From Rhizophagus irregularis (taxonomy: Eukaryota; Glomeromycota; Glomeromycetes; Glomerales; Glomeraceae), in assembly GCF_026210795.1 (NCBI RefSeq), contig NC_089446.1, forward strand, positions 248,001-312,000: a stretch of 64,000 bases of DNA. The letters are read 5' to 3'. The notes beneath the pieces were generated by a model, which saw nothing but the letters and a program-made list of their open reading frames with translations, searched no databases and was not told where the DNA came from. This document shows, one piece after another, positions 39,101-48,977 of the stretch (its first letter is position 1; the number at the start of each line of letters is the position of its first letter). Position numbers and translations under genes: made by a program.

Positions 39101-39688
39101 TGCATCAGAAATGCGATTAAATGTATGTATTATTTTATTTTATGTTATTTTATTTTCAATTTTAAAATTAAATATTGACTAATATTTACATTTTTTACAT
39201 TTTTTAGGATTTTGAAACCAACGGAACAAAATTTGGTCGTTTAATAACTTCCGATGGTCGAGTAATTGGGTCAGAATGGATACGTAGAAATAAAGACTGG
39301 GCACGAATTAATTACACTGTTTTGGTTAGTATTTAATGCAATATAATCATTTATTAATTTTGTAAGTTTTATTTAATAATTTTCATTTTAGACCCGTTTA
39401 GAAATTGACAAATGGGCTCACTTACCAAGTGCAATCCCAGAATTCGTAACTAAATCATTTTACGCCCAGGTTAATTATTATTTTTTATACGGGTATATGG
39501 ATCAGAAAATAATGCTAGCGAACGTAACATGGACAAATGAAGTTAATGAAGATTCATTAGGTACAACTTCCTTTGTAGGTGATGGTTCTACACAATTTAT
39601 TGATGTTACTGCAATCAATAGATGTGTAGGTTTTATGAAATTGGGACGTAAAACATATATTATTGATAAGGAATGTATGGAAGAATAG
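36160..39688 (+). CDS. Tnp2/CACTA-like transposase, intact
   Basis: Eight exons: 36160-36530, 36620-36885, 36956-37666, 37750-38079, 38148-38622, 38693-39122, 39208-39324, 39392-39688. All phases agree; 998 residues. The N-terminus has Cys pairs CICSKCKKK followed by a very acidic Asp/Asn repeat (residues about 45-120) and a Ser/Asp/Glu-rich segment. Next comes a CX2C pair (KCTYCKAERY), then the transposase core: SVDGYQLFKQK, NANLPPHQRVKKENLL, IPGPKAPKNFNSF, SWSGDTPGLSKLACLTGHN with CRYCDLRG, and FPIDIMHLFYEN. A second conserved part reads EWASWITLYSLPLLKDRL, HYILHVADSI, GPCWSTWQFPMERTCGML. The Asp in SVDGYQ, the Asp in SGDTP and the acidic DIMH segment are my candidates for the catalytic triad. 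The nuclear enzyme would cut and join the CCCTATG ends. No stop or frameshift was found. Confidence 0.85.
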
Positions 39689-40279
39689 AAATAAACAATT
39701 TAATTAAAAATTGTCAAATAATCTGAAATTGTATTACGCGCGATGTGTATGTCGGATTTCTTAAATAAAACTTTCTTAAATAAAACTGTAGGGAAAATTC
39801 TTATTAGTTCTTTTTGTATTGTAAATTTTATAACGCCCTATATTATACGTAATTTCAATCTAATAAAATTAGAAATAAACGTCTGCCTTACTTGCCGTTA
39901 AAATCTGAATAAGTATTTGCAATAGTTCTCAAATAAGTATAGAATTCTTTACCGATATCTGGACTAATAACAGACGTATTTATTATAACAGACTGCATAG
40001 ACGACGTATTGTAATGTATTATAATAACGTTTATAAATAAAATTGTTTATAGTTAAATATAACAATTAGGCAGGCATTCATTTGGCCAATTTAGCCTTTA
40101 TAATAAAAATCGCGTTAATATTATAGCAATGATAATAATATAAAAATTTTTTTTATTAAAATGAATAATATTAATTAATTAATTATTAAAACGTTAATAT
40201 ATACTAAGAAATAAGCAATAATTATAATAATATGAAATTAATTAATTAACATCAAGCCTCGCAATTTAATTAACATTAA
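39689..40279. other. Convergent intergenic space in the transposon
   Basis: 3' flanks of the transposase and the Myb/SANT gene. AT-rich, with TTAATTAATTAA runs near 40170 and 40245. GCGAGGCTTG occurs twice near the end of the Myb/SANT gene. No gene is seen. Confidence 0.5.
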
Positions 40280-41110
40280 TTAATCATCGTCGATTTCCCA
40301 AATTGCGAGGCTTGCGAGGCTTGATTGAGAACCTCCTTCTTCTTCCTCAAATATTTGAACCACTTCCTGTTCCTGATCCTGCTGCTGCTGTTGCTGTTGC
40401 CTTTGTTGATCCTGCTGTTGCTGTTGCTGTTGCCTTTGTAATTTTTGATCCTGATCCTCCTGATTCTGATCTTGATCCTGCTGCTGTTGTTGTTGGCTAA
40501 GTAATTTTTTTTGATCCTGATCTTGATCCTGATTCTGATCCCGATCCCGATCCCGATACTGCCGATTCTGATCCCGCTGCTGTTGCTGTTGTTGTGTTTG
40601 TGACCGTTGCCGTTGCAATTGTGTTTGTGACCGTTGGAATTGCAATCCTAAAAATATTATTTAGAATTTAATATTATTTAGAATTTAAAAAAGAAATTAA
40701 AACACTTTACAAGATGATTCAAAAGTTAATACTTGGTTTTTTCCAAAACTTATTTCTGAATTCTAAATAATATCTTTCCCCGTTTCTTGTTATTTTTCCC
40801 CTCGGATCCTTAATAATAGATAATTCCATACTCTAAAGATTATAAATTAGTAAATTAGCCTACATTTGAAGAGATAATGACAATATTGTATAATATTATA
40901 TTGAATATTTACCCGGCAATCCTTTACAATACCATGGAATTTTTCGCTCGCTTGACGTCCAGTATAAACTGTTTTGAATCTTTGGTTGATTTTTCCAGCG
41001 GTTGAGATCCACCAAGCTCGCTTGCAATTACCACCGCCAAGCGAGTGGTAATGTGCATTACCTTCTTTCCTTTCATCGATGAGCATTCTTACTTCATCGT
41101 CGGTCCACAT
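40280..41110 (-). CDS. Myb/SANT-like DNA-binding protein with Gln/Asp-rich tail
   Basis: Three exons on the minus strand: 41110-40913, 40832-40733, 40647-40280. Phases 0, 1 and 0 fit exactly and give 221 residues. Residues 1-66 form a Myb/SANT- or trihelix-like domain: MWTDDEVRMLIDERKEG, with the third Trp in RAWW and INQRFKTVYTGRQASEKFHG. The second exon adds NGERYYLEFRNKFWKKP, a segment that often follows such domains in these fungi. The third exon is almost pure Gln, Asp and Arg (QQQQQQ and DRDRDQNQDQ runs) and ends EEEEGGSQSSLASLAIWEID. It is probably a nuclear DNA-binding protein with a disordered tail. Harbinger-class transposons carry a Myb-like partner that helps bind ends, so a similar role here is an attractive inference. 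Confidence 0.7.
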
Positions 41111-41384
41111 AATGTTAATTGAAATTGAAATATTTTTTTTTTTTTTGAAGAAAAAAAATTTTGAATTAATTTTTTTTTAAAAAAAAATGTAAAATGGAAA
41201 CGAATGAATTTGATTTAATTTTTTTTTCATAAATTAAATAATACTTACGTTTTAATGATGTAATAAATATCAATAAATTAAAAAAAGTCTAATAAATAAT
41301 ATTACTTATTAATGATGTAATGAATTACTACGCTGATTGATCAAATTGAATTACTTATGTTTATGTGTAATTCTGCAATTTTAC

Positions 41385-41507
41385 CCGCGACTCACCCGTG
41401 ACTCACCCGCAATAATATAATACTTATAATATACTGAACACCGCGACTCACCCGCGACTCACCCACGACTCACCCGTGACTCACCCCGTGACTCACTCGC
41501 AACATTA
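41385..41507. repeat. CGCGACTCACC 11-bp tandem repeat
   Basis: About eight copies of C(C/A)CG(C/T)GACTCA in two clusters split by 40 bp of AT-rich sequence. It is GC-rich in an otherwise AT-rich region, upstream of the divergently placed Myb/SANT gene. Confidence 0.8.
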
Positions 41508-41605
41508 CTAAACACTTTATAACCATCTTTCTATAAAAAAAATTACACAAATTTGAACCTTTTTATCAATTGAAAAAAAGAATTTAATCACTTATTACTT
41601 TATCA

Positions 41606-41722
41606 ACAGCGGCCTCAATTTCGAATGGTATGTGATTACAAAATGATGATCTAATACTCAACAGCGGCCGCCTCAATTCAAATATATTCGAATGGTATGT
41701 GATAACAAAATGATGAATTTAC
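41606..41722. repeat. Tandem duplication with CAACAGCGGCC and GAATGGTATGTGAT
   Basis: Two ~55-60-bp copies: CAACAGCGGCCTCAATTTCG...GAATGGTATGTGATTACAAAATGATGA and CAACAGCGGCCGCCTCAATTC...GAATGGTATGTGATAACAAAATGATGA. No coding frame. Confidence 0.75.
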
Positions 41723-42249
41723 CTTAAGTGCTCGCTAGACGTTTCAATGATTTTGGTTTAGTTTTTAACAAAATGTAATACTTCATAACTAAATGTACAA
41801 GCATTTGACCTGACCACTGGTCTACCATTATTTTTTTGCGTCATTGATTTTTTAAATGCGCCATTTATTATTTTTGCGCTACTATTTATTTCACAATTGG
41901 ATTTCTTATATGACCGATATGCAAAATTGCATGTGATATTTTAATAAACGTTTTGCACTATATGTGTATTCTGCAGTTAGCCCATTATTTTATTTATATG
42001 GTTAAATTTATAATACTAGATTATCAATTATTACGCCAAAATTCTAAAAAATACTATGTACGTATATATATATAATGGAATATTCCTTAATTTAGAAATT
42101 TACCATGATTTTAAAATTTTTTCCGTACAAAAAAAATTTTTTTCCATGATTTTTTACTAAAAAAAAAAATTCCCCTAATTCCATGATTTTTAATTTTTTT
42201 TTACCTCCTTAAAAAAAAAAAAATAAAATAAAATGGATTTTATTTCAAG

Positions 42250-42302
42250 TCTCTCACCTTTCTCGCGTCTCTCACCTTCTTCGTATCTCTCACCTCGCTT
42301 CT
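42250..42302 (+). repeat. TCTCTCACC triplicate upstream of the zinc-knuckle gene
   Basis: Three copies of a ~16-bp unit containing TCTCTCACCT, just before the start codon at 42314; probably 5' leader. The run is pyrimidine-rich on the coding strand. Confidence 0.6.
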
Positions 42303-42313
42303 AATTCTAAAAA

Positions 42314-42322
42314 ATGAATACC

Positions 42323-42407
<85 letters not shown>

Positions 42408-43295
42408 TTCTATTTGCTCATCAAACAACAATGCAGGAGTTTAAAGAAGGAACTAACTCTATTCATAAAACGACGCTTAACGCGCTTATTAATAACTTGC
42501 AGTAAGTAAAATAATTAATAAAAGAAATAAATAAAGTAAAAAAATAGATAAATAAATAAATAAATAAAAGAAAAATCTTTAATTATAATCTTATAATCTT
42601 AAAATACATTTTTTGTTTTTTTGACGACTTGTAATAAACAGACCACCAGTATTTGGAAGTGGGAGAACTTCTACGTTTAGTTCGTTCGGAGTACCTTCGT
42701 TTGGAGCACCCTCGTTCGGAGTGCCTTCGTTTGGAGCACCCTCGTTCGGAGTACCTTCGCCTTCGTTTGGAGCACCCTCGTTCGGAGTACCCTCGTTCGG
42801 AGTACCTTCGTTCGGAGTATCCTCGTTCGGAATTGGTAATAAAATTAATAAAATTTGTTTTTTATATATATATATATTTAACTTTAAAACAACTTCTATT
42901 ATATTATTATAGCTGCGGCAAGAGCAGCAACAATAGCAGCAACGACCACAGCAGCAACAACAACACCAACACCAACCGCACCAACAACAACAAGTGCACT
43001 AATACTAGCTGCACCAACACTACCAACCACATCAACAACCACATCAACAACCGCATCAACAACCGCATCAACAACACCACCAATACCAACCGCATTAACA
43101 ACTACATCAACAACCGCATTAACAACCGCATCAACAACCGCATCAACAACACCACCAATACCAACCGCATTAACAACTACTGCTGCATCAACCGCAACAA
43201 CAGCAGCTATTGCAACAACAACAATAGCAGCAGCAACAACAACAACATATCACCAGTCATCAATTCCATCATACTGGCCTTTACAGCAGCAGCAG

Positions 43296-43327
<32 letters not shown>

Positions 43328-43334
43328 ACAACAG

Positions 43335-43408
<74 letters not shown>

Positions 43409-43717
43409 GCAGCAGCAATGGCAACGGCAGCAGCAACGCCAGCAGCGTATGCAGCGCCGACAGCGTGAATGTTTTGAATCAACGGGTAATAAAATTTATT
43501 AATTTAATGTAAAAGTAAATTTTATAAATTATTTAATAATAAAATTTTTAAATTAATAAAAATAGGAGCTGTTTGCTATTATTGTAATGATAATCATTAC
43601 ATCTTCGCTTGTACTCAAATACCGAAAGAGTACAAAGGCCGTTGCGTTAATTGCTGGGCGGACGATCATATGGTTATGAGTTGTAATAATGTTAAAATAA
43701 GAGAGCCTTGGCTCTAA
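42314..43717 (+). CDS. Low-complexity protein with FG repeats and two CCHC zinc knuckles
   Basis: Four exons: 42314-42501, 42642-42835, 42913-43485, 43566-43717. Phases fit at every junction; 368 residues. Order: about 30 consecutive Asn encoded by AAT, a short helical segment TTMQEFKEGTNSIHKTTLNA, about 10 repeats of (P/S)SFG with Val or Ala between, a Thr/Ala/Pro-rich region, an almost pure poly-Gln segment, then RQRECFESTG. The last exon holds two knuckles, CX2CX3HX4C (CYYCNDNHYIFAC) and CX2CX4HX4C (CVNCWADDHMVMSC). CCHC knuckles bind single-stranded nucleic acid in gag and related proteins. FG repeats recall nucleoporins but here may simply form a condensate-prone tail. It could coat RNA or DNA of the transposon; function is unknown. 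Confidence 0.68.
42320..42406 (+). repeat. AAT trinucleotide microsatellite (poly-Asn codons)
   Basis: About 28 nearly uninterrupted AAT/TAA units within exon 1 of the zinc-knuckle gene. Its length is expected to vary between isolates and to change the Asn tract. Confidence 0.9.
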
Positions 43718-43800
43718 ATTTTTTAATTTTTTAACTTTTTTCTAATCTTTTTAATTTTTTAAGTTAGATTAAAAATTATTTTCTGAATCATGTTATGTTC

Positions 43801-44030
43801 TCGAACATTTTTCCGATTGGGGTCGGATAATAAAAGATTAATTAAAATATTCGATTGGGGTCGAATATTTTTCTTTTTCCGATTGGGGTCGGATATTAAT
43901 CTTTTAAAAAATGTTCGATTACTATTTTTTTTTTGTCCGATCGATTGGGGTCGAATTAATTTTTGATTACTATTTTTTTTTGTCCGAGTCGGATTAATTT
44001 TTTTAAAAAACGTTCGATTGGGGTCGAACC
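43801..44030. repeat. Cluster of covarying hairpins with invariant TTGGGG loop
   Basis: Five hairpins share the loop TTGGGG while stem pairs change together: CCGA/TCGG at 43813-43826 and 43879-43892, TCGA/TCGA at 43851-43864 and 43941-43954, GTTCGA/TCGAAC at 44012-44029. The second extends to an 11-bp perfect stem (AAAATATTCGA). Larger inverted arms enclose the first three: TCGAACATTTTT 43801-43812 with AAAAATGTTCGA 43907-43918, and AAAAGATTAAT 43832-43842 with ATTAATCTTTT 43895-43905. A loopless derivative TCCGAGTCGGA lies near 43983. It sits 3' of the zinc-knuckle gene inside the transposon. It may be an RNA structure in that gene's 3' region or a binding array. Confidence 0.75.
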
Positions 44031-44881
44031 AATATAATAAAAAAAAATTTTTTTATAAAATTATATATTTATTTTCATATATATTATTTTTAATATTTTT
44101 TATTTATTTTTAATATTTTTTATTTATTGATATTATTAATTCGCAATTCGTAAAAAAAGTAAACATGAAAAAATTTACATTACATTTATATAATGATCGG
44201 TAGGAATAGTAGTGATAATAAAATGCGTTAATATTCGTTAATACCAATAATTAAATGCGTTAATACTAAGAATCTCTAATCGTTTTAGATCTAAACATGA
44301 ATAACGACGATACTTGATGTAAAACTTGTTTCTATTAGTTAGTAAATAGTATGTACATGAGAGGTAACAGCAATCCGAAAGGTGCGTTACTTTATAAACT
44401 GGTAAACTTTATAGAATAAAATAACAGCTAAAGGAAACGAAAATAATGAGATATTACTAAGGTATACAAGGTATAGGTATCATGTATCATTCAGCGATAT
44501 TAAAACAGCACCAAGTTATGTATGATAAGTTTATACGAAGTTTATATCAACGACGAAGTTTAATTTTCTAGATCTTTTATTAAAAATTGGAATAATAATG
44601 AATTTCTAAGTATTTTTCTATTTATTATTTTATTTAAGAATTTTTTTTATAATAAAACTTGCTTAGTAATACAGTATATAATAAAATCAATAAAATCAAT
44701 AAAATAAGTTTCATATTGCATAAAAAATTTTTTTATTTAATTAAATTTTTTTATTTAATTAATTATATTAATACAGTATATTTATTATAAAAGATTATTA
44801 AGGAAAGGTAAAAAAATTAAGTAAATTTAGAATGTGACGAAGGTGGATAAGGAAATAACGCGAGCGTGATGGTAGTTGCAG

Positions 44882-45043
44882 ATGGTATGTGTATATGGTG
44901 GCGGCGGCGGTTATTGTGGTGGAGGAGGAAGTAATTGTAGTAAAGGAAGTGATCGAAAAAGTAATTATAGAGACGGAAAAGGTGATCGTGATGAAGCGAT
45001 TATTGTGATGTTTGCAGATATTTTCGGTTTTACTATAATATAA
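44882..45043 (+). CDS. Possible small glycine-rich peptide
   Basis: A 53-codon frame begins MVCVYGGGGGYCGGGGSNC, continues with charged residues and ends ADIFGFTII. It is coded by a local GC-rich patch (GGTGGCGGCGGCGG). It has no signal peptide and no paralogue in the window. It could be a fifth small cargo gene, an exon fragment, or chance. Confidence 0.2.
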   Translation: MVCVYGGGGGYCGGGGSNCSKGSDRKSNYRDGKGDRDEAIIVMFADIFGFTII

Positions 45044-45239
45044 AAACTTGATACACGATTATAATATGGTTGAATTACGGTTAAATGGGTTAAATGATAT
45101 TAAATGTATATTATAGAAACGCGGTTCTGTTATAATAAAATAACTTGATCGCTAATATTATTATAAATTATAAGTTAATTTAAAATAAATACATTGTAGG
45201 TAAACAGTCATATATATTACTTTTTAAATACATTCACAA

Positions 45240-45540
45240 TTCACAATTAAAGTAAAATGATCTCCCATCGTACAATTGTAACGATTGTACTAAAATAAAC
45301 GTATATTTCGTATATTTTCAAATATTGTACAATAATCGCACAATTTTTATATCCTAAACTTTTATTGCACAAAAGTTGAACGTTTTCTGTATACTTAATT
45401 TAAGTTTATTTTCAATTGTACAAAGATCGCACATTTTCAATACACTATAAAATCGACATGGCCATTTTTATCCAAAAAACTGCAATAATTGTATGATTTC
45501 CGCACGGACTTGAACAAATATTGCACAAAAATTGGATGAT
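45240..45540 (-). repeat. Right subterminal repeats of the 13.9-kb element
   Basis: Repeated TTGTAC.A....CGCACA motifs: GTACAATAATCGCACAATT near 45326, GTACAAAGATCGCACATTTT near 45418, ATAATTGTATGATTTCCGCAC near 45485, plus ATTGCACAAAA twice. They mirror the left subterminal CATACAAT motifs in inverted orientation and end at the CTTTTTTCATAGGG terminus. Confidence 0.6.
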
Positions 45541-46364
45541 CTTTTTTCATAGGGCGAAAGATCACGCACGTACATGCAAATTATCATAAGCATAATGTTA
45601 TTAACGTTATTTATGCAATAAAATGATGAATATCAATATTTTACTAAAAAGATAATGGAATTATTCCTAACAATTTTGAAAAGATGGTATAAAATTATTA
45701 TTTGTTTGAAAATCTTTAGCAACTCACCCAAATATTACTGCTTAATATGAACGTTTATAACGTTAATAAACTAGTAAATAAGAAAATATGTATTAGTTAT
45801 TTAGTATATACCGTATATAGTTTTGAATAAAAAATACAATTTATTTGTTAATTTTTTGAATCACATTTTATAAATATTTTTAGGTTTCACCCGTTCTGAT
45901 ACTTCTTAACACACATAATAATCGACCTTTGTAAGCCAATTGAACAATTTATGATCCATGTCAATGTAAGTTTGGCATTCATAAATTTATCCTGAGAGGG
46001 AGAAATTTATCTTTTACAGTATGATTAGATAAAGTTTGTTAAATGATTAAGCAAATTGTTAAAATTGAAAAGTTGTAACTATGTACTTTCTTATTGTTGA
46101 AATCATATTTTAATAATATTTTAATATTAAGTATTTATTATGCTCTTTAGTCTTTTAATAATCTACTTTATGTAATTTGTCATGTGTCAGAATTTTACCA
46201 TAATTTTCTGCCAGTAGAATCAAAATGATCACGTTACAATCGTTACATTGAACAAATCAACAAAATGGCGCAGCGAAGTCGTTTATATTTCATATGATGT
46301 GCAACTTGTGCAACAATATAAATGACGAAAATATAAATTTTACTAAAAAAAAAAATTCTTTATC

Positions 46365-48977
46365 ATGACTAATGAACGTTCAAAAGATAATTCTTCAGAA
46401 AATTTTATATCTAATAAATCTCATGATTTTATTGGAAAATTTGTAATTGGATTTAATAAATTAAATAATGAATTTATTAATTTATTAGAAGAAAATCAAA
46501 ATATTAAACAACAATATAAAAATCTTGAAGAAAAAAATCAAGAAATTTCATATTTAAATTCAGAATTAAATGAAAAGAATCAAAAAATTTTACATACAAA
46601 TTCAAATTTAATTGAAAAAAATAATAAAATTTCACGTAATAATTTTGATTTAAAAGAAAAACTTGAAGAAAAAGATAAACAATTTAAAAAACTTCAACAA
46701 TACGCTTTAAATTTAGAAAAACAAAGAAATGAAGAATTACAACTATTAAAACAATTTGAAATAATTTCTAAAAATTTAGAAAAAAATTTGGAAATATTGA
46801 AATTAAAAGAAATTGATGATGATAATATCATTAAAACTTTTAAAGAAAATAATGAAGATTTTTTGTCAAGTTTTTTAAATAAAAGTATGTAATAATCGTA
46901 AATAATTTTTTTTTTTTTAAAAAAAAAATTTTGATAATATTATTTAAAAATTATACTAAATTAATTTTATACTTTAAAACTTTTGAATAAAAGATCTAGA
47001 AAAATCCTTACCTTATTCTAATATTGAAGTCATTGTTGGGTTAGACTTTGGAGCAACTTATTCCGGATTCTCTTATTGTCATGTATCTAATAAACAAAAT
47101 ATACGTTTAAATAAAGTATGGTCTTGGGAAATCGTTCAGTTTAAAACAAATACAGTTCTTCAATATGATGATGATTATAATAATGTCGTACTTTGGGGTT
47201 CTCCAGCTTTAGACGTAAAATCAAATCATCAAGTCAATAATCAAAATTGTAAAAGAAACAAACCTATTGAATTATTCAAATTATGTTTTAACAATCTAGA
47301 TGAAAATTTAAAACCAACCCTTCCAATTGATTACAAAAAGGCTATTGCTGATTATCTTAAAGAAATCGGAAAGGTATGAATCAAAATTATAAATAATTTA
47401 TTCCAAATAATATTTTTTATATTAAATTAATTTTACTTGAATGAAATTTCCAAGGTCATTAAAGATACACTTGCAACCCATTGGAATGTTGATTTCTTTG
47501 AAAATGTTTTATTAGTTCTTACTATTCCTGCAGAATACTCAGAAAAAGATTATGATATTATGAGAGAATGCGCACATGATGCAAATCTCATTAATGATAA
47601 ATCTTCGAAAAATCTACAATTTATTACAGAACGTAAGTAATGTGAGAAGGATCTAAAAAAAAAAATAGAATTTTAATCATAAACTAATTATTTTTATTTA
47701 CAGCTGAAGCTGCAGCAATTTATTGTATGGAAAATGAATTGCAGGAGGATGAAATAGGAAGTAAGTTATTGTAATGAATTTAATTATTTAAAAGATTATT
47801 TAACTAACTTGACTATTATCAGCGACTTTTATTGTTGTCGACTGTGGCGGTGTTACTGTTGATTTAACCGCTCGCAAATTAATTGGAAATAATCCATTGC
47901 AGTATCGTGAAATTACTGAGCGTATTGGGGACTTCTATGGAAGTGTATTTATAGACAATGAATTTATTAAGTTTTTACGTGAAAAACTTGGAACTCGAGC
48001 CATAGATCTATTAATGGAAAATAATTATGATCAATTTCAGTGTCTGATGCAAGAATTCTGTCAACATATAAAAGATCCTTTCACGGGAGATGATACAGAA
48101 TTTAATTATACACTGGATATTAAAGAAAAAGCTCCGCTTTTATTGTCACATGTCAATAGAAAGACCAAGAAAATCATGAAAAAAAATGAGTGGCTAATTA
48201 ATATTAATTACGATGACATAAAATCAATGTTTGATCCTATAATTGATGGAATTATCTGTTTAATACATTCACAACTTTCAAATAATAAAGACGCCTGTTC
48301 AACAATATTTTTAGTTGGAGGATTTAGCGAAAATAGATATTTACAAAAAAGGATTAAACAAGAATTTAATCGTACGGTGAAAAATATTTCAGTTCCTGTT
48401 CAACCTATAGCAGCAATTGCACATGGAGCAGTAATTTATGGATTATCTATAAAATCAAATGGTTTGAATAATAATTCAGTTGAAGATAATAAGAAAAATA
48501 TCGATTCTTCGAGAGTCCTTAAGTATACTTTCGGAATTGATGTTGACTCCCTTTATGGAAAATCTAATGATGTTGAAATTCATAGATTCTTGGCTTTGGC
48601 CAACCGAGGTACTGCAATAGAATTAGACCAAACCTTTTCTTTTAATTTTGAACCTGAATTTAATCAAAGAAGTGAAAATTTTGCAATTTATTATACAAAA
48701 AACGACAATGTACAACGCTGTGATGAGCCAGAAGTGGTACTTCTTGGGGTATTAGAAATCATTCTTCCAGGTATATTATAATTATTAATTACTAAATTTA
48801 TGGAATTGAATATTTTTATAATTAATATTTTTCTTGTAATAATTATTAGATGTATATAATCGAAGTATCAATTTTGGATTAACTTTCGGTCAAAAAGGAA
48901 TTACTGCATTTGCAAGGAATGAACTTAATGGTCAAAATTATACGACAACATTTTGTTATCCAAATAATGTATTTTAA
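46365..48977 (+). CDS. Coiled-coil / HSPA12-like Hsp70 ATPase, copy 3 (intact)
   Basis: Six exons: 46365-46884, 46994-47373, 47455-47632, 47704-47760, 47823-48770, 48850-48977. All phases fit; 736 residues starting MTNERSKDNSSENFI. The coiled coil of about 173 residues is followed by the ATPase: GLDFGATYSGF (Ala in place of the first Thr), PEAAAIYC, DCGGVTVD, LVGGFSENRYLQKR. The last intron (48771-48849, GTATAT...TAG) is absent from copies 1 and 2. It diverges more from copies 1 and 2 than these do from each other, especially in the coiled coil. It lies about 1.4 kb from the end of copy 2 once the 13.9-kb transposon is subtracted, so the two were a direct tandem pair. Copy-specific clients or ligands are likely but unknown. 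Confidence 0.86.

Larger units (their letters stand above)
31657..45554 (+). mobile_element. 13.9-kb Tnp2/CACTA-like DNA transposon with four spliced genes
   Basis: Left end CCCTATGAAAAAAG and right end CTTTTTTCATAGGG are perfect 14-bp inverted repeats. The flanks carry a 3-bp duplication, CGA at 31654-31656 and 45555-45557. Subterminal zones contain repeated TACAAT/GCACA motifs at both ends. The paralogous site downstream of copy 1 (about 4105-4135, CTTTGGCAAAGGCATGCG) lacks the element. Cargo: a basic repeat protein (minus), an intact Tnp2-like transposase (plus), a Myb/SANT-polyQ protein (minus), and a zinc-knuckle protein with FG and polyQ tracts (plus). CACTA elements typically make 3-bp duplications and have subterminal repeats, although their ends normally begin CACT(A/G) rather than CCCTA. 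All four genes can be spliced without frame damage, so the element may be active. Confidence 0.82.

Noticed and set aside
42240-42431. Poly-Tyr frame on the minus strand
   Set aside because: Complement or frame shadow of the AAT microsatellite.
43207-43482. Ala/Val-rich minus frame, and the long plus frame 42653-43468 read without splicing
   Set aside because: The spliced plus-strand model joins FG repeats, poly-Gln and zinc knuckles with matching phases; the other frames are low-complexity shadows.
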